Shown here piece by piece: positions 48,053 through 58,800 of a stretch of DNA of 64,000 nt. The position numbers and the translations under genes were made by a program. The stretch is from an uncultured Pelagibacteraceae bacterium (lineage in GTDB: Bacteria; Pseudomonadota; Alphaproteobacteria; Pelagibacterales; Pelagibacteraceae). The notes below the pieces were generated by a model. That model did no database searches and had not been told where the DNA came from. It worked only from the letters and a program-made list of their open reading frames with translations. The stretch covers positions 18,717 to 82,716 of the forward strand of contig CABZHM010000003.1 in assembly GCA_902525625.1 (NCBI GenBank), written 5' to 3'. Position 1 is the first letter of the stretch, and every line of letters starts with the position of its first letter.

Positions 48053-49470
48053 TGACAAATCTTCAATTAGTCTTTCCAGAGATTTTTTTATCCTTATCAA
48101 TAATGTTTTTACTTATATTAGGTGTTTTTAAAAAAAATAGCTCAAAAATAATCCAAAATCTTTCATTAGTAGTCTTACTTGTTACAGCAGTCATAACATT
48201 TAATGAAACAATTGGTATTAAAGAAGTTAAATTATTTAATAATAGTATAATTATAGACTATTTATCGTCATTGATGAAAATTGTTACGTTGCTAGCCACT
48301 TTTTTAGTTTTAATCATTTCATCAAATTATTTAAGAACTTTTAAAATTTTTAAGATTGAATATCCAATTTTAATATTAAGCTCTGTTTTGGGAATGATGA
48401 TTATGATTAGTTCTAATGACTTGATCGTATTCTATATGGGTCTTGAGCTCCAATCTTTAGCATTATATGTTTTAGCCACTTTTAATAGAGATCAAATAAA
48501 ATCATCAGAAGCTGGACTAAAATATTTTGTTCTAAGCGCCTTATCTTCCGGATTACTTTTGTATGGATGTTCATTAATATATGGATTTACTGGGTCAACA
48601 AATTTCAATGTGATTGCAAATCAACTAGGCTCTAATGAATATGCTATTACCTTTGGAATTGTTTTCATCTTAGTTGGGTTAGCATTTAAAATCTCAGCTG
48701 TGCCATTTCATATGTGGGCACCGGATGTTTATGAGGGTTCACCAACTTCTGTAACTTTGTTTTTCACAATGGTACCAAAAGTTGCAGCTCTAACTTTATT
48801 TATAAGATTTTTATATGTACCTTTTTTAAATTTAATTGATCAGTGGCAAATGATATTGATATTCCTCTCTATTGCTTCAATGCTTTTTGGAGCAATTGCT
48901 GCAATAGGTCAAACCAATTTAAAAAGATTAGTAGCTTACAGCTCTATAGGACACGTGGGTTATGCTTTAGCAGGTGTTGCAACGGGCACAAATGAAGGAA
49001 TGCAAAGTTCAGTAATATACATAATTATTTATATATTAATGAATTTAGGATTATTTTCTTGTTTGCTTATGATGAAAAGAGAAAATCAATACTACGAAAA
49101 AATAGAGGATTTATCGGGATTATCTAAAAATCATCCGATGCTAGCTTTATCACTGATGATTATATTGTTTTCACTGGCAGGCATACCACCTTTAGCTGGA
49201 TTTTTTGCTAAATTTTATGTTTTTAAATCAGTAATAGAACAATCAATGTATTTTTTAGCAATCGTGGGTCTATTATCAACAGTGATTGCCGCTTTTTATT
49301 ACTTAAGATTAATTAAAATTATGTATTTTGATAAAGAAAAAGAAAAATATGACACGGATCATGGATTGTGGTTAAAATTTTCATTAACATTCTCAACATT
49401 ATTAATTTTAGTATACTTCATATTCCCAAGCCAACTTATTGAGGTAGTTTCTAGAATTAATATTATTTGA
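48052..49470 (+). CDS. nuoN: NADH-quinone oxidoreductase subunit N
   Basis: A 472-aa antiporter-like subunit closing the complex I operon. Key segments are FYMGLELQSLALYVLATF, FHMWAPDVYEGSPTSVTLF and YSSIGHVGYALAGV. It overlaps birA by 4 nt, so transcription probably runs on into the downstream genes. Confidence 0.96.
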   Translation: MTNLQLVFPEIFLSLSIMFLLILGVFKKNSSKIIQNLSLVVLLVTAVITFNETIGIKEVKLFNNSIIIDYLSSLMKIVTLLATFLVLIISSNYLRTFKIFKIEYPILILSSVLGMMIMISSNDLIVFYMGLELQSLALYVLATFNRDQIKSSEAGLKYFVLSALSSGLLLYGCSLIYGFTGSTNFNVIANQLGSNEYAITFGIVFILVGLAFKISAVPFHMWAPDVYEGSPTSVTLFFTMVPKVAALTLFIRFLYVPFLNLIDQWQMILIFLSIASMLFGAIAAIGQTNLKRLVAYSSIGHVGYALAGVATGTNEGMQSSVIYIIIYILMNLGLFSCLLMMKRENQYYEKIEDLSGLSKNHPMLALSLMIILFSLAGIPPLAGFFAKFYVFKSVIEQSMYFLAIVGLLSTVIAAFYYLRLIKIMYFDKEKEKYDTDHGLWLKFSLTFSTLLILVYFIFPSQLIEVVSRINII

Positions 49471-50006
49471 TGAAGTTTAAAGTTTTTAGATATAAAAAAG
49501 TTAAGAGTACAAACAACACAGCAATAAGAATAATAAGAGAAACAAATAATAATTTTGGAATGATTATATCCGAAACACAAACTGGTGGTAAAGGTCAGTA
49601 TGGGAGAAAATGGATTTCTTATAAAGGAAATATTTTAATATCCTTTTTTTATAAACTAAAAAAGATAAATTTATCAATGAAACAACTATCAAGAAAAAAT
49701 TGTTTTTTAGTTAAAGATGTAATTTCAAAATTTTATAAACGCAAAATAGTTTATAAATCACCAAATGATTTATTGATTAATAAAAAAAAGATTTGTGGTA
49801 TTTTGCAAGAAAAAATCAATAAATCAGGGAATGATTATCTAATTGTTGGTATTGGATTTAATTTGATTAAAAGTCCTATAATCCCCAACTATCCTACAAC
49901 TAATTTATTTGAAATCACTAAAAAAAAAATAAAAACTGAAATATTTATGAGTCAATTAAAAATATCTTTTGGTAAGTTTTTGTCACAATATTATACAACT
50001 AAATAG
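49467..50006 (+). CDS. birA: Biotin--[acetyl-CoA-carboxylase] ligase, minimal form
   Basis: A 179-aa catalytic-domain biotin ligase that attaches biotin to carrier proteins. The biotin/ATP loop is TGGKGQYGRKWIS (about 38-50), followed by SPNDLLINKKKICGIL with the catalytic lysine. It has no N-terminal helix-turn-helix DNA-binding domain and lacks the usual C-terminal SH3-like domain, so it is not a BirA-type repressor. birA-coaX after nuo is a common alphaproteobacterial order. Confidence 0.87.
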   Translation: MMKFKVFRYKKVKSTNNTAIRIIRETNNNFGMIISETQTGGKGQYGRKWISYKGNILISFFYKLKKINLSMKQLSRKNCFLVKDVISKFYKRKIVYKSPNDLLINKKKICGILQEKINKSGNDYLIVGIGFNLIKSPIIPNYPTTNLFEITKKKIKTEIFMSQLKISFGKFLSQYYTTK

Positions 50007-50747
50007 ATGATTATTTTAGGTGACATAGGAAATACTGAGACAAAAATTTGTTTGGTTAATAACAATGATAAAATCACAAAAAAGATTGTAATTCCTTCAA
50101 AAGGTAAAAAACTAAGTTTATTGAACAAATATTTTAAAAAATTAGATTTTTCCTCAATAGATAAAATTTTATTTTGTAGTGTTGTACCATCAACCTATAA
50201 GGAACTAAAAAGATATTTCTACAATAAAACAAAAGTTAGGTGTCACGAATTAAAAGAGCTTAATTTGAAGAAAATTTTAAAAATTGATGTGAATTATAAG
50301 CAAGTAGGGTCAGATAGATTAGCAAATGCAATAAGTGTTACGCAAAAAAACAAAAATTTTATTATTTTAGATTTTGGTACCGCAACAACATTTGATGTTT
50401 TAATTGGCAATAATTACAAAGGTGGAATTATATCTCCAGGTATTCAAATTTCTCTTAACACACTTTCAGACAAAGCATCATTAATTCCAAAGATTGACTT
50501 AAAGAAAATAACAAAAGTAATTGGAAAAGATACTACATCAGCAGTCCGCTCAGGTTTTTTCTGGGGATATACTGGATTAATTGACAATGTTGTAAATTTA
50601 ATTAAGAAAGAGACAAAAAAGTCTTTTAATATAATTACTACTGGAGGTTTTTCTAAATTGTTTAAAAACTCTATTAGTAAAAAAGTTAAAAGGAATAATG
50701 ATATAACAATTAACGGCTTAATTAAGGCTTCAAAATTAATTAAATAA
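50007..50747 (+). CDS. coaX: Type III pantothenate kinase
   Basis: A 246-aa ASKHA-fold kinase that makes 4'-phosphopantothenate, the first step of CoA synthesis. The phosphate loop is GDIGNTETKICLV (about 4-16), then QVGSDRLANAI and the second phosphate motif ILDFGTATTFDV. It starts directly after birA. Confidence 0.93.
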   Translation: MIILGDIGNTETKICLVNNNDKITKKIVIPSKGKKLSLLNKYFKKLDFSSIDKILFCSVVPSTYKELKRYFYNKTKVRCHELKELNLKKILKIDVNYKQVGSDRLANAISVTQKNKNFIILDFGTATTFDVLIGNNYKGGIISPGIQISLNTLSDKASLIPKIDLKKITKVIGKDTTSAVRSGFFWGYTGLIDNVVNLIKKETKKSFNIITTGGFSKLFKNSISKKVKRNNDITINGLIKASKLIK

Positions 50748-50748
50748 T

Positions 50749-52407
50749 ATGAAAGATGAATTTTTATTTTGTCCATTAGGTGGCTCTGGTGAGATAGGGA
50801 TGAATATGAATTTATTTGGCTATGGTCAGCCAGGAGACCATAAATGGATTATGGTTGATATAGGTGTTACTTTTGCTGATGACACAGTTCCAGGTATTGA
50901 TTTAATTTATCCTGACCCAGGATTCATTCAAGAAAGAAAAGATAATCTATTAGGAATTGTCTTAACACATGCTCACGAAGATCACATAGGTGCCGTAGCT
51001 CATTTATGGCCAAAATTTAAATGTAAACTTTATGCTACTCCTTTCACAGCTGTTTTAATAAGAGAAAAATTTAGAGAAAAAAATATCGATATTACTAATG
51101 ACTTACAAATTGTAGAACTAAACGGAAAGGTAAGTTTAAATCCTTTTGAGATTGAATATATCACTTTAACCCATTCTATTTTAGAACCGAATGGCCTTAG
51201 AATTCAAACACCAGCAGGTATTGTTTTACATACTGGTGACTGGAAAGTTGACCCAAATCCCCTGATTGGTGCAGAGATTAATTCTAAGAGATTAAAAGAA
51301 ATTGGTGATGAAGGTGTCCTAGCAATGATTTGTGACTCTACTAATGTTTTTAGTGCTGGGCGCTCAGGTTCTGAATTAGACGTGAGAAAAAGTATGTTGA
51401 ACATAATGAGTAGGTTAAAAAAAAGAATTATAATAACCTCATTCGCATCAAACGTTGCAAGAATGGAATCAGCTTTTTATTGTGCGGAAAAAACAGGAAG
51501 ACAAATTTCTCTTGTTGGCAGATCCATGCACAGAATATATAAAGCAGCTAGACAATGTGGATATCTTAAAAATACCATTGAACCAATAGATCCAAGAGAA
51601 GCAAAAAATTTTGCTAGAGAAAAAATTGTATATCTTTGTACAGGTAGCCAGGGTGAACCAATGGGAGCAATGATGAGAATTTCAAATTATACGCATCCTG
51701 ATGTATTTATTGAAAAAGGTGATGCAGTAATTTTTTCCTCAAAAATAATACCAGGAAATGAAAAAAAACTTTACAAACTTCACAATCAATTAGTCAAAGA
51801 CGGAATAGAGGTAATTTCAGAGGAGAGTGAATTTATTCATGTTTCTGGGCATCCAAATAGAGAAGATTTAAAAGATATGTATGATTGGGTTAAACCAAAA
51901 TGTATAATTCCTGTGCACGGAGAACATAGACATATGATTGAGCATATTGCTTTTGCTAAAGAAATGCAGGTACCGTATCCTGTTCAAGTAGAAAATGGTG
52001 ATATAGTAAAATTAGCTCCAGGAGAATATCCAGAAGTCTATGATAAAGCCCCTAGTGGAAGGCTATATCTGGATGGTAATGTAAGTGTTGAGGAAAATTC
52101 TCAATCAATAAAAGATAGAAAAAATTTAGGATCTAATGGTTATCTTGAAATCACTATTTTAATTACCACCAAGGGAAATATTCACAATAATCCAATAATA
52201 AACTATAGAGGATTACCAATTTACGAAACGGATGAATTTATTTACTTATTAGAGGAAGAAATAGAAAAAACAGCAAAAACTTTTAATATTGGAAATAAAA
52301 GTCAAAGGCATAATCTCATAGATGCACTCAAAATTGCAGCTAGAAGATTTACAAAAGAAAAAACTGGCAAAAGACCTTTCACCAATATTAACTTAGTTGA
52401 TATTTAA
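50749..52407 (+). CDS. rnj: Ribonuclease J
   Basis: A 552-aa metallo-beta-lactamase/beta-CASP exo- and endoribonuclease for mRNA and rRNA processing. The zinc motif is LTHAHEDHIG (His74, His76, Asp78, His79), with HTGDWKVDPNP, the beta-CASP region, and SGHPNREDLKDM with a final His in IPVHGEHRHM. It starts 1 nt after coaX and shares its last base with the next gene. Confidence 0.95.
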   Translation: MKDEFLFCPLGGSGEIGMNMNLFGYGQPGDHKWIMVDIGVTFADDTVPGIDLIYPDPGFIQERKDNLLGIVLTHAHEDHIGAVAHLWPKFKCKLYATPFTAVLIREKFREKNIDITNDLQIVELNGKVSLNPFEIEYITLTHSILEPNGLRIQTPAGIVLHTGDWKVDPNPLIGAEINSKRLKEIGDEGVLAMICDSTNVFSAGRSGSELDVRKSMLNIMSRLKKRIIITSFASNVARMESAFYCAEKTGRQISLVGRSMHRIYKAARQCGYLKNTIEPIDPREAKNFAREKIVYLCTGSQGEPMGAMMRISNYTHPDVFIEKGDAVIFSSKIIPGNEKKLYKLHNQLVKDGIEVISEESEFIHVSGHPNREDLKDMYDWVKPKCIIPVHGEHRHMIEHIAFAKEMQVPYPVQVENGDIVKLAPGEYPEVYDKAPSGRLYLDGNVSVEENSQSIKDRKNLGSNGYLEITILITTKGNIHNNPIINYRGLPIYETDEFIYLLEEEIEKTAKTFNIGNKSQRHNLIDALKIAARRFTKEKTGKRPFTNINLVDI

Positions 52408-52652
52408 TGAGTGCTACCGGACTTGCTATAATATATATAATCATATGGTGGATTGTTTTTTTTGCGATTCTACCTATTGATGTAGATAGAATAAAGATTG
52501 AAAAAATAGAAGGTGAGGATCCTGGATCACCAGAAAATCCTAAAATTTTAAAAAAATTCATTTATTGCACTGGAATAACAACTCTTTTATTCACAGTTAT
52601 ATATTTGTTAATGAGGTTTGAATATTTAAACTTAAGAAATATAATTACTTAA
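52407..52652 (+). CDS. DUF1467 family membrane protein
   Basis: An 81-aa membrane protein with two helices (about 7-23 and 51-69) separated by a charged loop (DVDRIKIEKIEGEDPGSPEN). The layout and its place between rnj and proS match DUF1467, a family seen mainly in alphaproteobacteria at this locus. Function unknown. Confidence 0.82.
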   Translation: MSATGLAIIYIIIWWIVFFAILPIDVDRIKIEKIEGEDPGSPENPKILKKFIYCTGITTLLFTVIYLLMRFEYLNLRNIIT

Positions 52653-52653
52653 C

Positions 52654-53988
52654 ATGTATATTTCAAAATCTTTTATTCCAATTTTAAAGAATAATCCCTC
52701 AGAGGCAAAAATTAAATCCCACCAATTAATGTTAAGAGTTGGTATGATAAAACAATCATCAGCAGGTATATATTCTTGGTTACCACTTGGCTTTAAAGTA
52801 ATGAAGAAAATTGAAAAAATTGTAAGGGAAGAACAAGATAGAATTGGTGTTCAAGAAATTTTAATGCCAACAATACAATCTAGCGAAATTTGGAAAGAAA
52901 GTGGAAGATATAAAGATTATGGTGAGGAAATGCTAAGAATAAAAGATCGTCAAAATCGTGAAATGTTGTATGGGCCCACAAATGAGGAGTTGATAACAGA
53001 TATATTTAGATCCTCGATTAAATCATATAAATCTCTTCCACAGCTTTTATATCATATTCAATGGAAATTTAGAGATGAGATTAGACCAAGATTTGGAATA
53101 ATGAGATGTAGAGAGTTCTACATGAAGGATGCTTACTCTTTTGATATATCTGATGAGGAAGCACTTTTTTCTTATAATAAATTTTTCTTGTCATATCTTA
53201 AAACATTTAAGAAATTAAATCTTAAAGCAATACCAATGGCAGCAGAGACGGGTCCAATTGGAGGAAGTCTGTCTCATGAGTTTATTATTTTAGCTGAAAC
53301 TGGTGAAAGTAAAATTTTTACTGACAAAAGAGTTTTTGATTTAAGTATAGATAATGCAAAATTAGAAAAACAATCTTTAGAGAATATGAGAAAAGAATAT
53401 GAACAATATTATTCAGTTACCGATGAAAAATTTGATAAAACTGAATTTGAAAAAAAAGTTTCTGAAAAAAATAGACTCATAACAAAGGGAATTGAGGTTG
53501 GTCATATCTTTTATTTTGGAGCCAAGTATTCTAAACCAATGGGCGCATCAGTTGATTTGCCAGGTGGAAAAAAAGATTTTGTTAAAATGGGTTCTTACGG
53601 CATAGGAGTTTCTAGATTAGTAGGCGCGATAATAGAGGCTAAATATGATGAAAAAAATGAGGTCATGAAATGGCCAATTTCTATTGCTCCATATCATGTT
53701 GCGATAATTCCAATGATTAATAAAAATGATAATTCACAATTAGATAAAGCAAATAATATTTTTTCTGAGCTAAAAAAAAACAATATCGATGCAATAATTG
53801 ACGATACTGATGAAAATATTTCATCAAAAATTAAGAAAATAAATTTAATTGGAGTGCCTTTTCAAATTATCATCGGCAAACAATCAGTAGGTGATAAATT
53901 GGAGTTTAAAGAAGTAGAGGGGGAACCTCAAATGATTGAATTAAAAGATGTTATTAAAATAATAAATAAACAAAAAGAAAAAAATTGA
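52654..53988 (+). CDS. proS: Prolyl-tRNA synthetase (short type, no editing insert)
   Basis: A 444-aa class II synthetase. Motif 1 lies near the start (GIYSWLPLGFKVMKKIE), motif 2 is FRDEIRPRFGIMRCREFYMKD, split here as residues 140-160, and motif 3 is GSYGIGVSRLVGA. The length of about 440 shows the alphaproteobacterial form, which lacks the editing (INS) domain found in E. coli ProS (572 aa). It overlaps lolC by 4 nt. Confidence 0.95.
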   Translation: MYISKSFIPILKNNPSEAKIKSHQLMLRVGMIKQSSAGIYSWLPLGFKVMKKIEKIVREEQDRIGVQEILMPTIQSSEIWKESGRYKDYGEEMLRIKDRQNREMLYGPTNEELITDIFRSSIKSYKSLPQLLYHIQWKFRDEIRPRFGIMRCREFYMKDAYSFDISDEEALFSYNKFFLSYLKTFKKLNLKAIPMAAETGPIGGSLSHEFIILAETGESKIFTDKRVFDLSIDNAKLEKQSLENMRKEYEQYYSVTDEKFDKTEFEKKVSEKNRLITKGIEVGHIFYFGAKYSKPMGASVDLPGGKKDFVKMGSYGIGVSRLVGAIIEAKYDEKNEVMKWPISIAPYHVAIIPMINKNDNSQLDKANNIFSELKKNNIDAIIDDTDENISSKIKKINLIGVPFQIIIGKQSVGDKLEFKEVEGEPQMIELKDVIKIINKQKEKN

Positions 53989-55217
53989 TTTCTCAATTAG
54001 AAAAAGAAATTACCTTTAGATTTTTAAGAGCTAGAAAGAATGATGGTTTTTTAAACATTATTTCCATTTTCTCATTTATAGGTATAGGACTTGGAGTTGC
54101 TGTATTAATTATTGTTATGTCAGTTATGAATGGTTTTAGAACAGAATTAATTAATAAAATTGTTGGATTTAATCCACATATAACAGTGAAACCATACGAA
54201 GAGAGGATATCAAATAAAAAATTAGACAATCAAAATTTGAAATCAATTTCTCAAAATTTGATTTTTAGTAATTCTGGAGAGGGAATAATTATAAAAAAAG
54301 ACATTACAAAAGGTATTTTCTTACGAGGATATACAGCTAATGATTTTTCCAAATTAAATATTGTGAATAACGAAAATTTTGTAGGTAATAGAAACAAATT
54401 ACTGAATGATTATATATCTATTAGTAAAGAATTAAGTTTTTCACTAGATGTAAATATTGGAGATGAAATTACGTTAATGTCTTCATCTGGAGTTCAAACT
54501 ATAATTGGCAACCTTCCTAAGCAAAAAAAACTCACAGTTGTCTCTCTTTTTGATAGTGGTATGATTGATTTTGACAATAATGTTGTTTTTATAAATCTTT
54601 TTACATTAGAGGAATTATTTAATTTAAGAATAAAAAATCGTAATTTAGAAATCTACTTAAAAAATCCACAAAATATAGAGTATCAAAAAACTATAGTTCA
54701 AAAAATTTTTAACAATGAATTCATTTATACTTGGTCTGACATGAATAAATCTTTATTTTCTGCCTTAAAAGTAGAAAGAAATGTTATGTTCATAATTTTA
54801 ACTTTAATTATAATTGTAGCAGCTTTTAATATCATATCTGGTTTGACAATTTTGGTAAAAAATAAAACTAAAGAGATTGCAATCTTAAAATCGATAGGAG
54901 TTTTAAATAAGTCGATTATAAAAATTTTCTTTCTCATTGGGGTATTGATTGGAACCACAGCTACAATGTTTGGAATAATTTTAGGTGTAACTTTCTCAAT
55001 GTATGTTGAAAATTTGAGACAATTTCTAAGTAAAATATTCAATATAACATTATTTCCTGAGGAAATATATTTTTTGAGCTCTATGCCATCGGAAATAAAC
55101 CCAATGTCAATTTTAATTATTTCAGTTTGTTCCGTGCTGATATCTGTTCTAGTCTCTATATTTCCAGCTTTTAAAGCAGCTAAACTTGATCCTGTAAAAT
55201 CGTTAAAATATGAGTAG
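53985..55217 (+). CDS. lolC: Lipoprotein-releasing system transmembrane protein LolC/LolE
   Basis: A 410-aa inner-membrane protein with one N-terminal helix, a large periplasmic domain and three C-terminal helices, the LolC/LolE/MacB fold. The start FRFLRARKNDGFLNIISIFSFIGI and the final PAFKAAKLDPVKSLKYE are diagnostic. It begins with TTG and overlaps lolD by 8 nt. Only one such gene is present, so the transporter is probably a homodimer with LolD. Confidence 0.92.
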   Translation: MISQLEKEITFRFLRARKNDGFLNIISIFSFIGIGLGVAVLIIVMSVMNGFRTELINKIVGFNPHITVKPYEERISNKKLDNQNLKSISQNLIFSNSGEGIIIKKDITKGIFLRGYTANDFSKLNIVNNENFVGNRNKLLNDYISISKELSFSLDVNIGDEITLMSSSGVQTIIGNLPKQKKLTVVSLFDSGMIDFDNNVVFINLFTLEELFNLRIKNRNLEIYLKNPQNIEYQKTIVQKIFNNEFIYTWSDMNKSLFSALKVERNVMFIILTLIIIVAAFNIISGLTILVKNKTKEIAILKSIGVLNKSIIKIFFLIGVLIGTTATMFGIILGVTFSMYVENLRQFLSKIFNITLFPEEIYFLSSMPSEINPMSILIISVCSVLISVLVSIFPAFKAAKLDPVKSLKYE

Positions 55218-55893
55218 TTTAATTCAAATAAATAACCTTAATAAATCTTTTGACGGAATAAAGAAAACTAAGGTTCTAAAAAAAATTTCATATAATTTTA
55301 AAAAAGGTAAAATTTATTCTTTGATGGGTCCTTCAGGCTCTGGTAAATCAACTTTATTAAATCTTTTATCTTTAATAGACAGACCCACGTCGGGGTCAGT
55401 TTTTTTTGAGAATAAAATACTTAATTACAAAGACTCAAGTAAAAATGATACTTTAAGAGCCAATAAAATTGGAATAGTTTATCAACAAGATAACTTACTC
55501 CCAGATTTTACTGCATTAGAGAACATTTACTTAGCTGCTTTGGCTGGAGGTAATAGTAAAGAAATTTCAATAGATAAGGCAAAATACTTATTAAAAAAAG
55601 TAGGATTGTTAAATAGATCGGAACATTTACCATCTGAATTATCAGGTGGTGAAAAACAAAGAGTCTCGATTGCTAGAGCAGTTGTAAACAATCCACAAAT
55701 AATTTTAGCTGATGAGCCAACTGGAAGTTTAGATACAGAAACCGCTAAAGAAGTTTTTGAACTTTTAAAAAAACAACTAAACCCCCAAAGATTAATAATA
55801 TTTGCAACTCATAATAGATTTTTCGCTAATAAGGCGGATTGCTTATTGGAATTAAATGATGGTAATATAAAGACCATTAATGCTCGAGTCTAA
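55210..55893 (+). CDS. lolD: Lipoprotein-releasing system ATP-binding protein LolD
   Basis: A 227-aa ABC ATPase that powers transfer of lipoproteins from the inner membrane to LolA. Walker A is GPSGSGKST (about 39-47), the signature LSGGEKQRVSIARA and Walker B IILADEPTGSLD. It overlaps dnaE by 14 nt. Confidence 0.93.
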   Translation: MSSLIQINNLNKSFDGIKKTKVLKKISYNFKKGKIYSLMGPSGSGKSTLLNLLSLIDRPTSGSVFFENKILNYKDSSKNDTLRANKIGIVYQQDNLLPDFTALENIYLAALAGGNSKEISIDKAKYLLKKVGLLNRSEHLPSELSGGEKQRVSIARAVVNNPQIILADEPTGSLDTETAKEVFELLKKQLNPQRLIIFATHNRFFANKADCLLELNDGNIKTINARV

Positions 55894-58800
55894 ATATCAA
55901 AAGTTTAATCATTTAAAGATACACACACAATATTCTATATGTGAAGGTGCAATAAAAATAGATGATCTAAAAGAATTTTCAAAAGAAAATAAGATTAAAT
56001 CATTAACTATATGTGATACATCTAATTTATGTGGAGCATTAGAATTTTCAGAAAAATTATCTAAGATAGGCACTCAACCAATCATAGGAACTCAAATAAA
56101 TTTTAGATACGAGGAAACTATTGGATTATTACCATTATTTGCCCTGAATGAGGTTGGCTACAAAAGAATTATCGAACTCTCGTCATTGTCATACCTAAAT
56201 AACAATCAATTATCTGAACCTAATGTACCTTTGGAAGAATTATTAAAAACAGATGATGGTATAGCTATATTTTCTGGCACTGCCTTTGGTTTGTTTGGAA
56301 ATTTATTTGATAAAGGTAAGCTTTCAGATATTGAAAAAATTTATTCTAAATTAAAGTCAATCTTTAATGATAGATTTTATATAGAAATACAACGTCATGG
56401 TGACCATAATGAGGATATTTTTGAAAAATTTAATTTAAAGACGTCTGCTGATTTAGAAATTCCTTTAATAGCAACAAATGAAACTTTTTACATCGGTAAA
56501 GATATGCATGAGGCACATGATGCTTTGATCTGTATTAAAAATAAAACTTATATTCAAGAGAAGAAAAGAGTAAAATTCAGTAAAAATCACTATTTGAAAA
56601 ATGATAATGAGATGTATGAGCTATTTAGTGATATTCCTGAGGCTTTAGAGAATAATTATCATTTTCCTTTTAGATGTAGTTTTAAACCATCTTTCTCAAA
56701 ACCAATCTTGCCAAATATAAGTTCTGAAAAAGAGGGAAATGCTGACGATATCTTAAAAAAAAATTCTATTGATGGACTTAAAGATAAATTCATTAATATT
56801 TTCGAAAAAAAAAATCAAAACTTGTCTACAGATAAAGATTATTTGAAATACTTAGATAGACTTAATCATGAATTGGATATTATAATAGAAATGAGATATT
56901 CAAGTTATTTTTTAATCGTATCAGACTATATTAAATGGGCAAAAAAAAATGATATACCAGTTGGTCCAGGTAGAGGGTCAGGTGCTGGATCATTAGTTGC
57001 TTGGTGTCTTTCGATAACTGATGTTGATCCAATAAAATTTAACCTAATTTTTGAAAGATTCTTAAATCCTGATCGTATATCTATGCCAGATTTTGATATA
57101 GATTTTTGTGAGGAAAAAAGAGATTCAGTTTTTAAATATTTAACCAAAAAATACAAAGATAGTGTTGCACACATAATTACCTTTGGAAAATTAAAAGCGA
57201 GAATGGTAATTCGTGATGTAGGCCGTGTTATGGGTCTTTCTTACGGTTTTGTAGATAGCATTTCAAAAATGATTCCATTTGATCCCTCAAGACCTCAAAA
57301 TTTAACAGAGTGCATTGCTGGAGAACCAAGATTACAGAAGTTAATTAATGAGGATCCAAGGGTGCAAAAACTAATTGATCTATCTTTAAAACTTGAGGGA
57401 TTAAACCGTAATGTTGCTACTCATGCGGCAGGAGTTGTTATAGCTGATAAAAAGCTTACAGATATAGTTCCATTATATAAAGATAATACTGCTAATTTAC
57501 TTTTACCCTCAACTCAATTTGATATGTATTCAGCTGAAAATGCCGGTTTAATAAAATTCGATTTCTTAGGTCTAAAAACATTAACAGTAATTAATAATAC
57601 ACAAAATTTAATAAGAAAAAAAAATAAAGATTTCAATATAGAATATATAAATTATGAAGATCAAAAAGTTTTTGATTTATTGTCTTCCGGTAAAACAGTT
57701 GGATTATTTCAGATAGAAAGCGCAGGGATGAGGGAAGCATTAATGCAGATGAAACCAAATCATATTGAAGATATTATAGCTTTAGTAGCACTTTACAGAC
57801 CGGGGCCGATGAGCAACATTCCTATATATAATGATTGTAAACATGGAAAACAAAAACCAGATTATCTTCATCCATTATTAGAAGAAATTTTAAAGCCTAC
57901 TTATGGTGTTATAATTTATCAAGAGCAAGTAATGCAAATTGCACAAAAACTCTCTGGTTTTACAGCAGGGCAAGCAGATATTTTAAGAAGAGCCATGGGA
58001 AAAAAAAAGAGAGCTGAATTAGAAAAACAAAAGATGAATTTCATCTCTGGTGCAGTTAACAATGGTATAAGTAAAGACATTGCTGCTGGGATATTTCTTA
58101 AAATAGAACCTTTTGCAGAGTATGGTTTTAATAAAAGTCATGCTGCAGCTTATGCAATTATTTCATATCAGACAGCATATCTCAAAGCATATTACCCAAA
58201 AGAATTTATAGCAGCATCAATGACAATGGACATATCTAATCAAAATAAATTGAGTGAATTTTATGAGGAGCTTAAGAGATTAGATATTGAAATTTATAGG
58301 CCAGATATAAACGCGTGTTTTGCTGACTTTAGAAATGATGATAAAAAATTTTATTATGCGTTAGGTGGAATTAAAGCAGTTGGGTATGAAGCTGTATCTA
58401 ACATCATTAAAGAGAGACTAAGCAATGGTAAATTTAGCTCGATAAATGATTTTATCAAAAGAGTAAATCCTAAAGATATTAATAAGCTCCAGTTAGAAGG
58501 TTTGGTTAAAGCTGGGGCTTTTGATTGTATTAATGAAAACAGGCTAGCATTATTTAATTCAATACCCAGTCTAATTATAAAATCAAAAAATATTTTTGAA
58601 AATAAATCAGCAAACCAAACCGATTTATTTAATAGTAATGAAAATGACAAAGATGATTTTATACCAAACATAGATGATTGGAAGTTCGAGGAAAGATTAT
58701 CTAAAGAATTTGAAGCTGTAGGTTTTTTTATCTCTGATCATCCATTAAATCAATTTAAAGAGTCTTTTAAAGACTATAATATAATAAACTTTCAGAGTTT

